Source of the DNA: Candidatus Dormiibacterota bacterium
GTDB taxonomy: Bacteria > Chloroflexota > Dormibacteria > Dormibacterales > Dormibacteraceae
DNA length: 57,280 bases
Direction: 5' to 3'
Assembly: GCA_955652675.1 (NCBI GenBank)
Contig: CATPBP010000086.1
Span: 1 to 57,280, forward strand
Shown here: piece by piece, positions 1-8,257 of the stretch
Numbering within the stretch: position 1 is the first letter of the stretch
How the letters are laid out: each line of letters begins with the position of its first letter
The notes under the pieces: model-generated
What the model saw: only the letters and a program-made list of their open reading frames with translations
Databases searched by the model: none
Told to the model about the DNA's origin: nothing
Made by a program: the position numbers and the translations under genes

Positions 1-1
1 C

Positions 2-580
2 GACCACATCGTGGACGTGCTGCTGGACGCGGCGGCGATGGGTGTGAACGTGGTGGAGCGGGAGGGGGTGTCGGTGGTGCACCCGGCGCGCTTCATCCTG
101 GTGGGGACGATGAACCCGGAGGAGGGCGAGCTGCGGCCGCAACTGCTGGACCGCTTCGGGCTCTGCGTCGACGTGGAGGGCATCCGCGACCTCGACCTCC
201 GGGTGCAGATCGTGGAGCAGCGGGCCGGCTGGGAGGACGACCCGGGCGAGTTCTTCGAGCGCCACTCGACGGGTGAGGACGAGGTGCGCTCGCGGATCGC
301 CGAGGGCATCTCGACCTTCCCCGAGGTGAGCCTGCCCCGCTCGATCCTGCGTCTGATCGCGCAGCTGAGCATCGCCTTGGAGGTGGACGGGCACCGCTCC
401 GACCTGGTCTGCGCCCGCGCAGCCCAGGCCAAGGCGGCCTATGACCGCGCCGGCGAGGTGGAGCTCAGCCATGTCACAGACGTGGCCCAGATGGTCTTCA
501 GCCACCGCCTGCGTGCCGTCCCTTTCGGAAAGGGCGGCCCCAACCTAGGGGACGTCATCACGAGGATCGTGGGGCAGTAG
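2..580 (+). CDS. Magnesium chelatase subunit I-like AAA+ ATPase (C-terminal part, 5' truncated)
   Basis: The frame is open from the window edge, so the gene begins upstream and only about 192 C-terminal residues are visible. They contain the AAA+ sensor-1 region ([19 protein letters not shown]), where the Asn and the LDRF arginine finger of the ChlI/BchI/MoxR-like group can be read, and then the helical lid domain rich in Arg and Ala. The ATPase of this family drives metal insertion or other remodelling together with a VWA-domain partner; no VWA domain is visible in this part. Walker A and B lie outside the window. A GC-rich hairpin follows the stop and pepF starts from its own promoter, so this gene probably ends its transcription unit. 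Family assignment is firm, substrate is not. Confidence 0.8.
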   Translation, partial: DHIVDVLLDAAAMGVNVVEREGVSVVHPARFILVGTMNPEEGELRPQLLDRFGLCVDVEGIRDLDLRVQIVEQRAGWEDDPGEFFERHSTGEDEVRSRIAEGISTFPEVSLPRSILRLIAQLSIALEVDGHRSDLVCARAAQAKAAYDRAGEVELSHVTDVAQMVFSHRLRAVPFGKGGPNLGDVITRIVGQ

Positions 581-589
581 CAAAGCACT

Positions 590-612
590 GCCTCCCCTTG
601 CAAGGGGGAGGC
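590..612 (+). terminator. Hairpin between the ChlI-like gene and pepF
   Basis: An inverted repeat GCCTCCCCTTG / CAAGGGGGAGGC, with one extra G in the right arm, lies 9 bases after the stop of the ChlI-like gene. No T-tract follows, so it may be a weak terminator or an mRNA-stabilising 3' end. Confidence 0.4.
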
Positions 613-623
613 AACAACGCGGG

Positions 624-640
624 TAAGCTAGCCGGCGATG
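624..640 (+). promoter_or_regulatory. Leaderless promoter of pepF
   Basis: A TAAGCT -10 box (624-629) lies 8 bases before the ATG at 638, with no Shine-Dalgarno in between. The spacing places the transcription start at or next to the start codon. Confidence 0.5.
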
Positions 641-2449
641 TCACAGACGATCTTGGAGAAGACGGGCGCCGAAGACGTTCGCTGGGACCTGAGTGAGCTC
701 TTCAGCTCGCCGGAGGACCCCGCCATCGAGCGGATCCTGGCCGAGTCCCTGGACTTCGCCGAAAGCTTCGAGGAAAGGTACCGCGGCCGGATCGCCGAGC
801 TCGAGCCGCCGGATTTCGCGGCGATGATGCAGGAGCTGGAGGCTAACTACATCTCCAGCACCAAGCCGTCGCTGTACGCCCACCTTCTGCACACGCAGGA
901 CACCCGGGACCACGGAGCCGGCCGGCTCATCGCCCGTTGCCGCGAGGCGGGTGCGGAGCGGGGCAAGCACATGGTCTTCTTCGGCCTCGAGGTGGCCCGG
1001 CTGACCGACGAGCAGTGTGCCCGGCTCTACGCCGATCCGGCCGCGGCCCGCTACCGCCACACCATCGAGCAGGAGCGCCTCTACCGTGACCACCAGCTGA
1101 GCGAGGTCGAAGAGCGGCTCCTGACCGAGATCAGCCCGACCTCCACCGGGGCCTGGACGCGCCTCTACAGCGAGCTCTGCGCGGCCATCATGGTCGACAC
1201 GCCACGGGGTCGAGTCCAGCTCTCGTCCGCGCTCGCGATGCTGCGTGAGGCCGATCGGGAGCTGCGCGAAGGCACCAGCCACGGGATCACAGAAGCACTG
1301 CGCCAGGACCTGCGGACCAGGAGCTACATCTTCAACGTGCTCCTGCAGGAAAAGGCGATCGCCGACCGGCTGCGCAAGTACCCGAGCTGGATCAGCTCTC
1401 GCAACCTGGCCAACGAGATCTCCGACGAGGCGGTCGACGCGCTCGTGGAGGCGGTGACCGCGCGCTACGACGTGGTCGCGCGCTACTACCGGGTCAAACG
1501 TCAGCTGCTCGGCGTCGACCAGCTCTTCGAGTGGGATCGCTACGCCCCCATCGAGGAGGCCACCAGAAAGATCGAGTGGGGCGACGCCCGCGACATGGTG
1601 CTCGGGTCCTATCACCGGTTCTCGCCGCGGGCGGGAGCGCTGGTCGAAGAGTTCTTCCAGAAGCCGTGGATCGACGCCCCGGTGGCCGAAGGCAAAGAGG
1701 GAGGAGCCTACTGCTCGTTCGGGACGCCGGACCTTCATCCCTTCGTGATGATGAACTTCACCGGGCGGCTCAACGACGCCCTGACGCTGGCGCACGAGCT
1801 GGGCCATGGCCTGCATGACCGCCTGGCCTCGCAGAGGAACCACCTCTTCGACCAGCACCCGCCGCTGACCCTGGCGGAAACCGCCTCGGTTTTCGGTGAG
1901 ACCCTCACCTTCGACGCCGTGATGTCAGAGGAGAAGGACAAGAGGATCCGGCTCTCCATGCTCTGCCACCAGGTCGAGGAGTGCTTCGCCACCATCTTCA
2001 GGCAGGTGGCCATGAACCGCTTCGAGAACGCCGTCCACAACGCCAGGCGGAGCGAGGGGGAGCTGGCCCCGGAACACATCGGAAAGCTCTGGCAGGAGCA
2101 GATCAGGGCGATGTTCGGCGACTCGCTGACGCTGACCGACGAGCACGAGGTCTGGTGGAGCTACGTCGAACACTTCACCAACGTCCCCGGCTACGTCTAC
2201 GCCTACGCCTTCGGCAACCTGCTGGCGTTCTCGATCTACCGGCGATACCAGGAACAGCCGAACCCCTCGTTCGTCGACGCCTACCTCGGCTTCCTGGGAA
2301 CCGGGGGGTCCATGGCGCCGGACGAAGCCGTGCGCCAGGTGGGCATGGATGTCACGGACCCCAGCTTCTGGAAGGCCGGCCTCGACATCGTGGAGGAGAT
2401 GGTGGCGGACGTCGAGCGGCTGTCGGGAGAGCTCAGCCCAGGCGGTTGA
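638..2449 (+). CDS. pepF: Oligoendopeptidase F family zinc metallopeptidase (M3B)
   Basis: Cytoplasmic zinc endopeptidase that degrades short peptides. The 603-residue length is normal for the M3B family. The zinc motif HELGH is at about residues 386-390, and the third-ligand region LAETASVFGE follows some 24 residues later. Homology to the family is continuous from the N-terminal helical domain to the C-terminal motif region around YVYAYAFG. The ATG at 638 is preferred because a TANNNT box sits 8 bases upstream. The 3' end overlaps the convergent gene at 2433-2957 by 17 bases. There is no signal peptide, consistent with a role in intracellular peptide turnover. Confidence 0.93.
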   Translation: MSQTILEKTGAEDVRWDLSELFSSPEDPAIERILAESLDFAESFEERYRGRIAELEPPDFAAMMQELEANYISSTKPSLYAHLLHTQDTRDHGAGRLIARCREAGAERGKHMVFFGLEVARLTDEQCARLYADPAAARYRHTIEQERLYRDHQLSEVEERLLTEISPTSTGAWTRLYSELCAAIMVDTPRGRVQLSSALAMLREADRELREGTSHGITEALRQDLRTRSYIFNVLLQEKAIADRLRKYPSWISSRNLANEISDEAVDALVEAVTARYDVVARYYRVKRQLLGVDQLFEWDRYAPIEEATRKIEWGDARDMVLGSYHRFSPRAGALVEEFFQKPWIDAPVAEGKEGGAYCSFGTPDLHPFVMMNFTGRLNDALTLAHELGHGLHDRLASQRNHLFDQHPPLTLAETASVFGETLTFDAVMSEEKDKRIRLSMLCHQVEECFATIFRQVAMNRFENAVHNARRSEGELAPEHIGKLWQEQIRAMFGDSLTLTDEHEVWWSYVEHFTNVPGYVYAYAFGNLLAFSIYRRYQEQPNPSFVDAYLGFLGTGGSMAPDEAVRQVGMDVTDPSFWKAGLDIVEEMVADVERLSGELSPGG

Positions 2450-2957
2450 TCCGGGTCGCCGTGAGGGCCAGGCCAGGACGGGGCCAGCGCTGCAGTCCAG
2501 GGTGGTTCGAGTCGAGCACCAGCCAGGCGCCGTCCTCGACCGCCAGCAGCAGGACGCTGTGCCCGCCGGTCGCGTATGTCCTCGGCTGGAGCGGGTTCCA
2601 GCCGAAGGTCCCGTAAAACCCCGGCCGCTCCTGGCCCCAGGCGAGGTTGGCGACCAGGACCTCGCCCGCGGCCGGATGCAGCGGCTGGCCGGGGACGGTG
2701 AGGCTTGTGCGGCAGCGGACCCGGATACCGAGTTGAACGGCAAGTTCCTCGACCCGCCGGTCGAGCGGCGCAGGCCGGCCGGGCAGCGAGACGTAGTCCA
2801 TCAGCGCCGGGGCGGCGTAGGGCTCGGGCGCGCCGAGAGCCAGGGTCGCGGCGCCCAGGTCGGGCACGGCCGGCGCCCCGAGCACCCGCAGGCCGGCGAG
2901 CACGGCGGCGGTCGTGCAGGCGCCTCCCCGGTTCGGGACCCAAGCGGCGGCAAGCAT
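2433..2957 (-). CDS. Small C39-like cysteine peptidase candidate
   Basis: A 174-residue protein from the ATG at 2957; an in-frame GTG at 2972 is an alternative. I read a papain-fold pattern: a Cys in GGACTTAAV near residue 14, a late GGHSVLLLAV motif that would supply the His, and an LDSNHPG segment that could supply the Asp/Asn. This order of Cys, His and Asp matches peptidase C39-like and related domains. There is no clear signal peptide or membrane helix. It runs convergent to pepF and divergent from the sigma-like gene. The fold assignment is an inference from motifs; an inactive or unrelated protein is possible. Confidence 0.5.
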   Translation of the reverse strand: MLAAAWVPNRGGACTTAAVLAGLRVLGAPAVPDLGAATLALGAPEPYAAPALMDYVSLPGRPAPLDRRVEELAVQLGIRVRCRTSLTVPGQPLHPAAGEVLVANLAWGQERPGFYGTFGWNPLQPRTYATGGHSVLLLAVEDGAWLVLDSNHPGLQRWPRPGLALTATRINRLG

Positions 2958-2997
2958 TTCCGGCTCGAGCACGGCTATCGTTATTGTCGACTCTCAT

Positions 2998-4284
2998 TTG
3001 GCACAGTCGACGACTGCCTACGCTCCACCCGACCCCACTCTGCTGCTGCGCGCGCGGGAATTCGATCGCGAGGCGCTGGCGGAGCTCTGCGACCGCAATG
3101 TCGGCCGGATGTACTCACTCTGCTCCGCGTTGCTGGGGGACTCGGAGGCCGCAGAGTTGCTGGTGGGCCGCGCCCTCCTGAGGGCCCTGGACGGCCTGGA
3201 CGGCTTCACCGGGGACGGGGCGGGGTTCGATCTCTGGGTGCTCCGGCTGGCGGCGGCGGAAGCCGCGCGTTACAGGCCGCAGACGGCGGGGATCCGGGCC
3301 GACCTGGCCCGGCTCAACCACCAGGAGTTCGAGCTGCTGGCGCTCCGGGTGCTGGGAGAGGTCGACACTGATCACCTGGCGCCCGCGCTGGGAATGCGGG
3401 CGGTTGCCCTGCGCAGCCAGCTGGCCGGGGCGCTACGCCGGATCGATGGTGCCGTCGGTGGGAGCGGGAACGCGGACCTCCGGCTCTTCGACGAGGGCGT
3501 AGACCGGGTCTCGCGCGGTGCCGATCCGCAGCGGACCGCGGCCTCCCTCAGCGCGCCGCCCGACGCCCTCACCCTGCTCCGCACGGTGGCCGAGGTCCGC
3601 GGCCTCCTCCAGGACGAGGTGCCCGAGTCGGCGACCATCCGGCTTCGGACCGCCTTTCTGGCCGCCGGCGCCGAGCGACGAACCCAGTGGGTGCGCCGGC
3701 ACCAGCGGCCGGCCACCGTGCCGGGGATTGATTCGCGCCGGTACCCCAACCGGATGGGCGCGGCCCTGGCCCTGGGCGTTGCGGCCGGGCTGGCGCTCCT
3801 GGTCGGGCTGATGCTGACCGGGCTGAGCGTCTTCGCCGACCCCGACTCGCCCTTCTACCCGATCAAACGCTTTGGTGAAGCTGCGCTTATCGCGGTCGAC
3901 GGTGACGCGCTCAGCCGAGCCCAGCTGGAGATCCGGCTTGCCCAGGTGCGCGAACGGGAGGCGGAGGACATGGCCAGCCGGGGGGACGGCGTTCGGACCG
4001 TCGACGCGATGAGCGACCGGTACGACCTCCTGCGCGATGCTTCTCGGGACCTGATCGCCAGCCAGACCCGGAACTCGACCTGGAAGTCGTCGCGGGACAA
4101 GCTCTTCGACGAGGCCTCGCATCCGACCACGGTCGTCCAGCGCGATCTCCGGGTCACCGGACAGAACTCGTCAGCCGACCAGGTCGCCCAGCTCAGCAAG
4201 GCGTACGAGAGCGACCGCAAGCAGCTCGATCCTCAACTCGGCCACCCGACGCCATCCCCGGGGGCGCCACAGAGCACAGGGTGA
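2998..4284 (+). CDS. ECF sigma-like domain fused to a membrane-anchored DUF5667-type region
   Basis: The N-terminal ~140 residues resemble a degenerate ECF sigma factor. A region-2-like helix block (CSALLGDSEAAELLVGRALL) is followed by a region-4-like helix-turn-helix (EFELLALRVLGEV then LAPALGMRAVALRSQL). Next comes an anti-sigma-like stretch with FDEGVDRVSRGADP and paired Leu motifs, a single transmembrane helix at about residues 255-277, and an outer DUF5667-type domain beginning DPDSPFYPIKRFGEAAL. Such parts are usually separate neighbouring genes; here they form one 428-residue protein, suggesting a tethered regulator. The TTG at 2998 starts just before the conserved part; the frame is open further upstream, so the start is uncertain. 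The stop overlaps the GH38 gene (GTGA). Confidence 0.65.
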   Translation: MAQSTTAYAPPDPTLLLRAREFDREALAELCDRNVGRMYSLCSALLGDSEAAELLVGRALLRALDGLDGFTGDGAGFDLWVLRLAAAEAARYRPQTAGIRADLARLNHQEFELLALRVLGEVDTDHLAPALGMRAVALRSQLAGALRRIDGAVGGSGNADLRLFDEGVDRVSRGADPQRTAASLSAPPDALTLLRTVAEVRGLLQDEVPESATIRLRTAFLAAGAERRTQWVRRHQRPATVPGIDSRRYPNRMGAALALGVAAGLALLVGLMLTGLSVFADPDSPFYPIKRFGEAALIAVDGDALSRAQLEIRLAQVREREAEDMASRGDGVRTVDAMSDRYDLLRDASRDLIASQTRNSTWKSSRDKLFDEASHPTTVVQRDLRVTGQNSSADQVAQLSKAYESDRKQLDPQLGHPTPSPGAPQSTG

Positions 4285-6200
4285 CGCCCAAGGTCCAGGT
4301 CCACGTCGTCCCGCACACGCACTGGGACCGCGAGTGGTACCTGCCTTTCGCGGTCTACCGGCGCCGGCTCGTCACGCTGATCGACGATCTCTTGAGCCGT
4401 CTCGACGAGGAACCGGGGCTTCGATTTCACCTGGACGGCCAGATGGCCTTGATCGACGACTACCTCGAGCTCAGGCCCGACCGCCTCCCGGCGCTGCGGA
4501 AGGCTGCGGAGGAAGGCCGGATCACCCTCGGACCCTGGTACACGCTTCCGGACGAGCACCTGGTGAGCGGGGAGTCGCTGATCCGGAACCTGGAGCTGGG
4601 GCTGGTGAGGGCGGCCCGCCTGGGCCGGCCGATGCTGGTCGGCTACGTTCCGGACCAGTTCGGGCACACCGCCCAGCTGCCGCAGATCCTGAGCCGCTTC
4701 GGCATCGATACCGCCGTCCTCTGGCGCGGCGTGCCGGCGGAGGTGGACTCCCAGGTCTTCAAGTGGGAGGCGCTGGACGGCAGCTCGGTGGAGGTCGTGC
4801 ACATGCGCTACGGCTACGGGCATGGCCGCCACATGCCCAGCGATCCGGGAGAGCTCGCCGTCCGGATCGACTCGGAGGTGGAGCGCCAGCTGGAGCGAAA
4901 CGCGGGCGGTCCCTGGCTCGTAATGAGCGGTGACGATCACCTTCCCGTTCCGGCCGGCCTCAGCGTGGCACTCCCCTCGGCTCCCACCCAGCGGCCGGCC
5001 GCCATCAGCTCGCTGGAGGACTTTCTCGCCGTCCGCCCCAGCCCCGGCTCAACCTGGCGGGGCGAGCTCCACTCCCAGCACGGCTCCTTCGTGCTCAAGG
5101 GGACGCTCTCCGCGCGATTCCCGCTGAAGCTTCGTCACGCTGCCCTGGAGCGAACGCTCGAGCGCTACCTGGAGCCGGCCTACGCGCTGAGCGAGATGAG
5201 CTGGCCCGCCCGCGAGCTTGCCTACTGCTGGCACCAGCTGATCCTGAACGCCGCTCACGACAGCATCTGCGGCTGCTCCATCGACCAGGTGCACGAGCAG
5301 GCCAGCGCCCGGCTCGACCGGGTGGAGGCGGTTGCCGGCCGGCTCTGGGACCGGCTGGGATCGGGGGACGGATGGTTCAACCCGAGCCTCTTCGAGCGGG
5401 ATGGTGTGCCCCCGCTGGGGGTGGGCGCCGGCCCGCCGGCACCCGTGGAAGCGGTTGAGGCGCTCGAGCTGGAACTCGAGGACTGCCCGGATCACGGCGA
5501 CGAATACACATTCGATCCGCCTCCGGGAGCTCGGCCGCTGCGCAGGCCTCTGCGCTCAGCCACATACACGCGCAGCCAGGCCGAGCCCTTCGTGCGGGTG
5601 TCCGTCGAGGTCGACAACCGCACCACTGACCACCGCCTGAGGATCCTGATCCCGGCGGAGACATCCGCTGGAGCCTGGGCCGGCACGGCCTTCGGCGCCC
5701 TGCACAGGCCGTTCAGAAAGCCAGGGGCGGTGGACGGCTGGGAGTTCGATCTCCCGACCGACCCGGCGCGGCTCTGGGTCGACTCGGGGGGCGTCGCGGT
5801 GCTGCTGGCGGGTCCCTTCGAGTACGAGCTGCTGGACGGCGCCATCGCTGTCACTCTGCTCCGGTCGGTGGGCTGGCTCTCGCGCGACGACCTTCGCAAC
5901 CGGCCGCGGCACGCCGGACCGGGCGTGGCGACGCCCGGGGCCCAGATGCTGGGACGCCACCGATTCGAACTCGGCGTCTACAGGCACGAGGGCAGCTGGG
6001 ACGAGGCTCAGGTGCCCCGCCAGGCGGAGGTCTTCGCCCACCCGCTGCGGGCTGCGCCTGCGGCGACGCTCCGGCCCGGTCCGCGGGAAGACGACCCGGC
6101 CGTGATCATGAGCGCGCTGCGTCGCCTCGAGGGCCGGGTGCAGCTGCGCACCTACCAGGCCCGTGAGCCGTGGCGGATAGAAGAGCGCTGGCTCGACTGA
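4281..6200 (+). CDS. Glycoside hydrolase family 38 alpha-mannosidase-like protein
   Basis: Predicted retaining alpha-mannosidase of the GH38 family. The N-terminal motif HTHWDREWY (residues 12-20) supplies zinc-binding His and Asp, and GYVPDQFGH carries the expected nucleophile at about Asp125. The HDSICGCS segment after residue 320 carries another family-typical histidine. At 639 residues it is shorter than typical bacterial members of about 800-1000 residues, so the C-terminal beta domains are reduced. There is no signal peptide, suggesting action on internalised or cytoplasmic mannosides. It is joined to the upstream membrane regulator by a GTGA overlap, so the two are probably co-translated. 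Actual substrate is unknown. Confidence 0.85.
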   Translation: MTPKVQVHVVPHTHWDREWYLPFAVYRRRLVTLIDDLLSRLDEEPGLRFHLDGQMALIDDYLELRPDRLPALRKAAEEGRITLGPWYTLPDEHLVSGESLIRNLELGLVRAARLGRPMLVGYVPDQFGHTAQLPQILSRFGIDTAVLWRGVPAEVDSQVFKWEALDGSSVEVVHMRYGYGHGRHMPSDPGELAVRIDSEVERQLERNAGGPWLVMSGDDHLPVPAGLSVALPSAPTQRPAAISSLEDFLAVRPSPGSTWRGELHSQHGSFVLKGTLSARFPLKLRHAALERTLERYLEPAYALSEMSWPARELAYCWHQLILNAAHDSICGCSIDQVHEQASARLDRVEAVAGRLWDRLGSGDGWFNPSLFERDGVPPLGVGAGPPAPVEAVEALELELEDCPDHGDEYTFDPPPGARPLRRPLRSATYTRSQAEPFVRVSVEVDNRTTDHRLRILIPAETSAGAWAGTAFGALHRPFRKPGAVDGWEFDLPTDPARLWVDSGGVAVLLAGPFEYELLDGAIAVTLLRSVGWLSRDDLRNRPRHAGPGVATPGAQMLGRHRFELGVYRHEGSWDEAQVPRQAEVFAHPLRAAPAATLRPGPREDDPAVIMSALRRLEGRVQLRTYQAREPWRIEERWLD

Positions 6201-6382
6201 CAGGCCGGCGGAGGATCGACGGATGGTGTGCGGCTCCCGCCGAGGCAGGTTCCGGGGATGGGCAGCGGCAATGCGGGACCGAACCACGGATGTTGGTCGT
6301 ATTTTTGTCCTCAGGAGGGGTGCACGTCGCTTGACGAGACGCGCAAGAGGCGACAGGCCTTGATGAACGGGAGATCTTGAAT
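6201..6382 (+). promoter_or_regulatory. Intergenic region upstream of the pentose phosphate cluster
   Basis: About 180 bases without a convincing gene. A Shine-Dalgarno-like GGGAG (6369-6373) precedes the tkt ATG. TTGACG at 6331 resembles a -35 box, but no good -10 box stands at the right distance. The promoter of the pentose phosphate operon should lie here, but I cannot fix it. Confidence 0.3.
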
Positions 6383-8257
6383 ATGGCGACCGCGACAACA
6401 AAGCCCAGCCCGAAGGAACTCGAGTTCCTGCACGACCTGGGGCAGCAGCTTCGGATCGACTCGATCCGTTCCAGCACGGCGGCCGGCTCTGGCCACCCCA
6501 CCTCCAGCATGTCGGCGGCGGACCTGATCGCCGTCCTCATCGCTCGACACCTGGAGTACGACTGGCAGAACCCCCACGAGCCGAACAACGACCACCTCAT
6601 CTTCTCCAAGGGCCACGCTTCGCCCCTGGTCTACGCCATGTTCAAGGCGGTCGGCGTGGTATCCGACGAGGAGCTGCTGACCTTCCGCAAGTTCGGCTCC
6701 CGCCTCCAGGGCCATCCCACGCCGGTGCTTCCCTGGGTGGACGTGGCCACCGGCTCCCTCGGCCAGGGCCTGCCGATCGGGGTCGGGGTGGCTCTGGCCG
6801 GCAAGTACCTGGACAAGCTGCCCTACCACGTGTGGGTGCTGTGTGGTGACTCCGAGGTCGCTGAGGGCTCGATCTGGGAGGGGCTTGACAAGGCAGGCCA
6901 CTACGGTCTCTCCAACTTCACAGCCGTCTTCGACGTCAACCGCCTGGGCCAGCGCGGCGAGACCGAGTACGGCTGGGACACCGATGTCTACAGGCGCCGA
7001 GTGGAGGCTTTCGGGGCCCGCGCCCTGGTCATAGACGGCCACGATCTGGAGCAGATCGACGCGGCTCTGGGCGAGGCCCGCTCGGCCAGCGGCCAGCCCA
7101 CCGTGATCATCGCGAGGACCATCAAGGGCAAGGGCTTCTCCGAGATCGAGAACAAGGACGGCTGGCACGGCAAGGCGCTCCCGGAGGACATGGCGGAGCG
7201 GGCAATCAAGGAGCTGGGTGGGGTGCGCCACCTCAAGGTGGAGAGCCCCAAGCCGGAGCCGGGCAAGCCGGCCCGCCCAGAGGTTTCGGGAACGGTGGAG
7301 CTGCCCACCTATGCAAAGGGCGACAAGGTCGCCACCAGGAAGGCCTACGGCGACGCGCTGCTGGCTCTCGGGGCGCTTCCCGAGGTGGTGGCGATGGACG
7401 GCGAGGTGTCGAACTCGACCCACGCCGACGAGTTCGCCAAGAAGTACCCAGACCGCTTCTTCGAGATGTTCATCGCGGAGCAGATGCTGGTGGCGGGCGC
7501 CGTGGGCATGAGCGTGCGGCACTACAAACCCTTCGCATCCACCTTCGCCGCCTTCTTCAGCCGTGCCTACGACTTCATCCGGATGGCCGCCATATCCCAG
7601 GCGAACATCCGGCTGGCCGGTTCGCACGCGGGCGTCGAGATCGGCCAGGACGGCCCCTCCCAGATGGCGCTCGAGGATCTGGCCTCGATGCGAGCCGTAC
7701 ACGGCTCCACCGTCCTCTACCCGTCCGATGGCAACTCGGCGGCCAAGCTCACCGAGGCGATGGCGGACACCAGCGGGGTGGTCTTCATGCGCACGACGCG
7801 CGGGGCCTACCCGGTGCTCTACGGACCGGACGAGCAGTTTCCTGTCGGCGGCTCGCGCGTCGTGCGCCAATCCGACGATGACCAGGTCACCCTGGTGGGG
7901 GCGGGAGTCACGCTCCACAACTGTCTGGCAGCAGCAGAGGAGCTGGGCAGCAGCGGCGTCAGGGCACGCGTCATCGACCTCTACAGCGTCAAGCCGGTGG
8001 ACGTCGAGACGCTGCGGGCGGCCAGCAAGGCGACCGGGGGTCGCTTCGTCGTCGCGGAGGACCACTATGCGGAGGGTGGCCTGGGATCGGCCGTGATGGA
8101 GGCGCTCGCCGCGGAGCCGGATCCGCCCCGCGTGCTGCAGTGCTCGGTCCGGGGGCTGCCGACGTCGGGAACGCCGGCCGAGCTGATGGAAGCGGCTGGG
8201 ATCAGCGCGGATCACATAGTGGCAGCCGCCAGAGAGCTTGCCAGAAAGGAGGGGTAA
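6383..8257 (+). CDS. tkt: Transketolase
   Basis: Thiamine-diphosphate enzyme that moves two-carbon units between ketose and aldose phosphates in the non-oxidative pentose phosphate pathway. Family motifs are intact: SGHPTSSMS near the N-terminus, FSKGHASPLVYA, the thiamine diphosphate/Mg motif in CGDSEVAEGSIWEG, and the catalytic Glu region FIAEQMLVAGAVG. The 624-residue length is normal for bacteria. I place the start at ATG 6383, 9 bases after GGGAG, rather than at the upstream TTG 6377. The stop TAA overlaps the ATG of tal-pgi by one base (TAATG), so the two are translationally linked at the head of the cluster. Confidence 0.95.
   Translation: MATATTKPSPKELEFLHDLGQQLRIDSIRSSTAAGSGHPTSSMSAADLIAVLIARHLEYDWQNPHEPNNDHLIFSKGHASPLVYAMFKAVGVVSDEELLTFRKFGSRLQGHPTPVLPWVDVATGSLGQGLPIGVGVALAGKYLDKLPYHVWVLCGDSEVAEGSIWEGLDKAGHYGLSNFTAVFDVNRLGQRGETEYGWDTDVYRRRVEAFGARALVIDGHDLEQIDAALGEARSASGQPTVIIARTIKGKGFSEIENKDGWHGKALPEDMAERAIKELGGVRHLKVESPKPEPGKPARPEVSGTVELPTYAKGDKVATRKAYGDALLALGALPEVVAMDGEVSNSTHADEFAKKYPDRFFEMFIAEQMLVAGAVGMSVRHYKPFASTFAAFFSRAYDFIRMAAISQANIRLAGSHAGVEIGQDGPSQMALEDLASMRAVHGSTVLYPSDGNSAAKLTEAMADTSGVVFMRTTRGAYPVLYGPDEQFPVGGSRVVRQSDDDQVTLVGAGVTLHNCLAAAEELGSSGVRARVIDLYSVKPVDVETLRAASKATGGRFVVAEDHYAEGGLGSAVMEALAAEPDPPRVLQCSVRGLPTSGTPAELMEAAGISADHIVAAARELARKEG

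Noticed and set aside
6290-6334. 14-codon ORF upstream of tkt as a possible leader peptide
   Set aside because: No Shine-Dalgarno, no attenuator hairpin and no overlap with tkt; likely chance.
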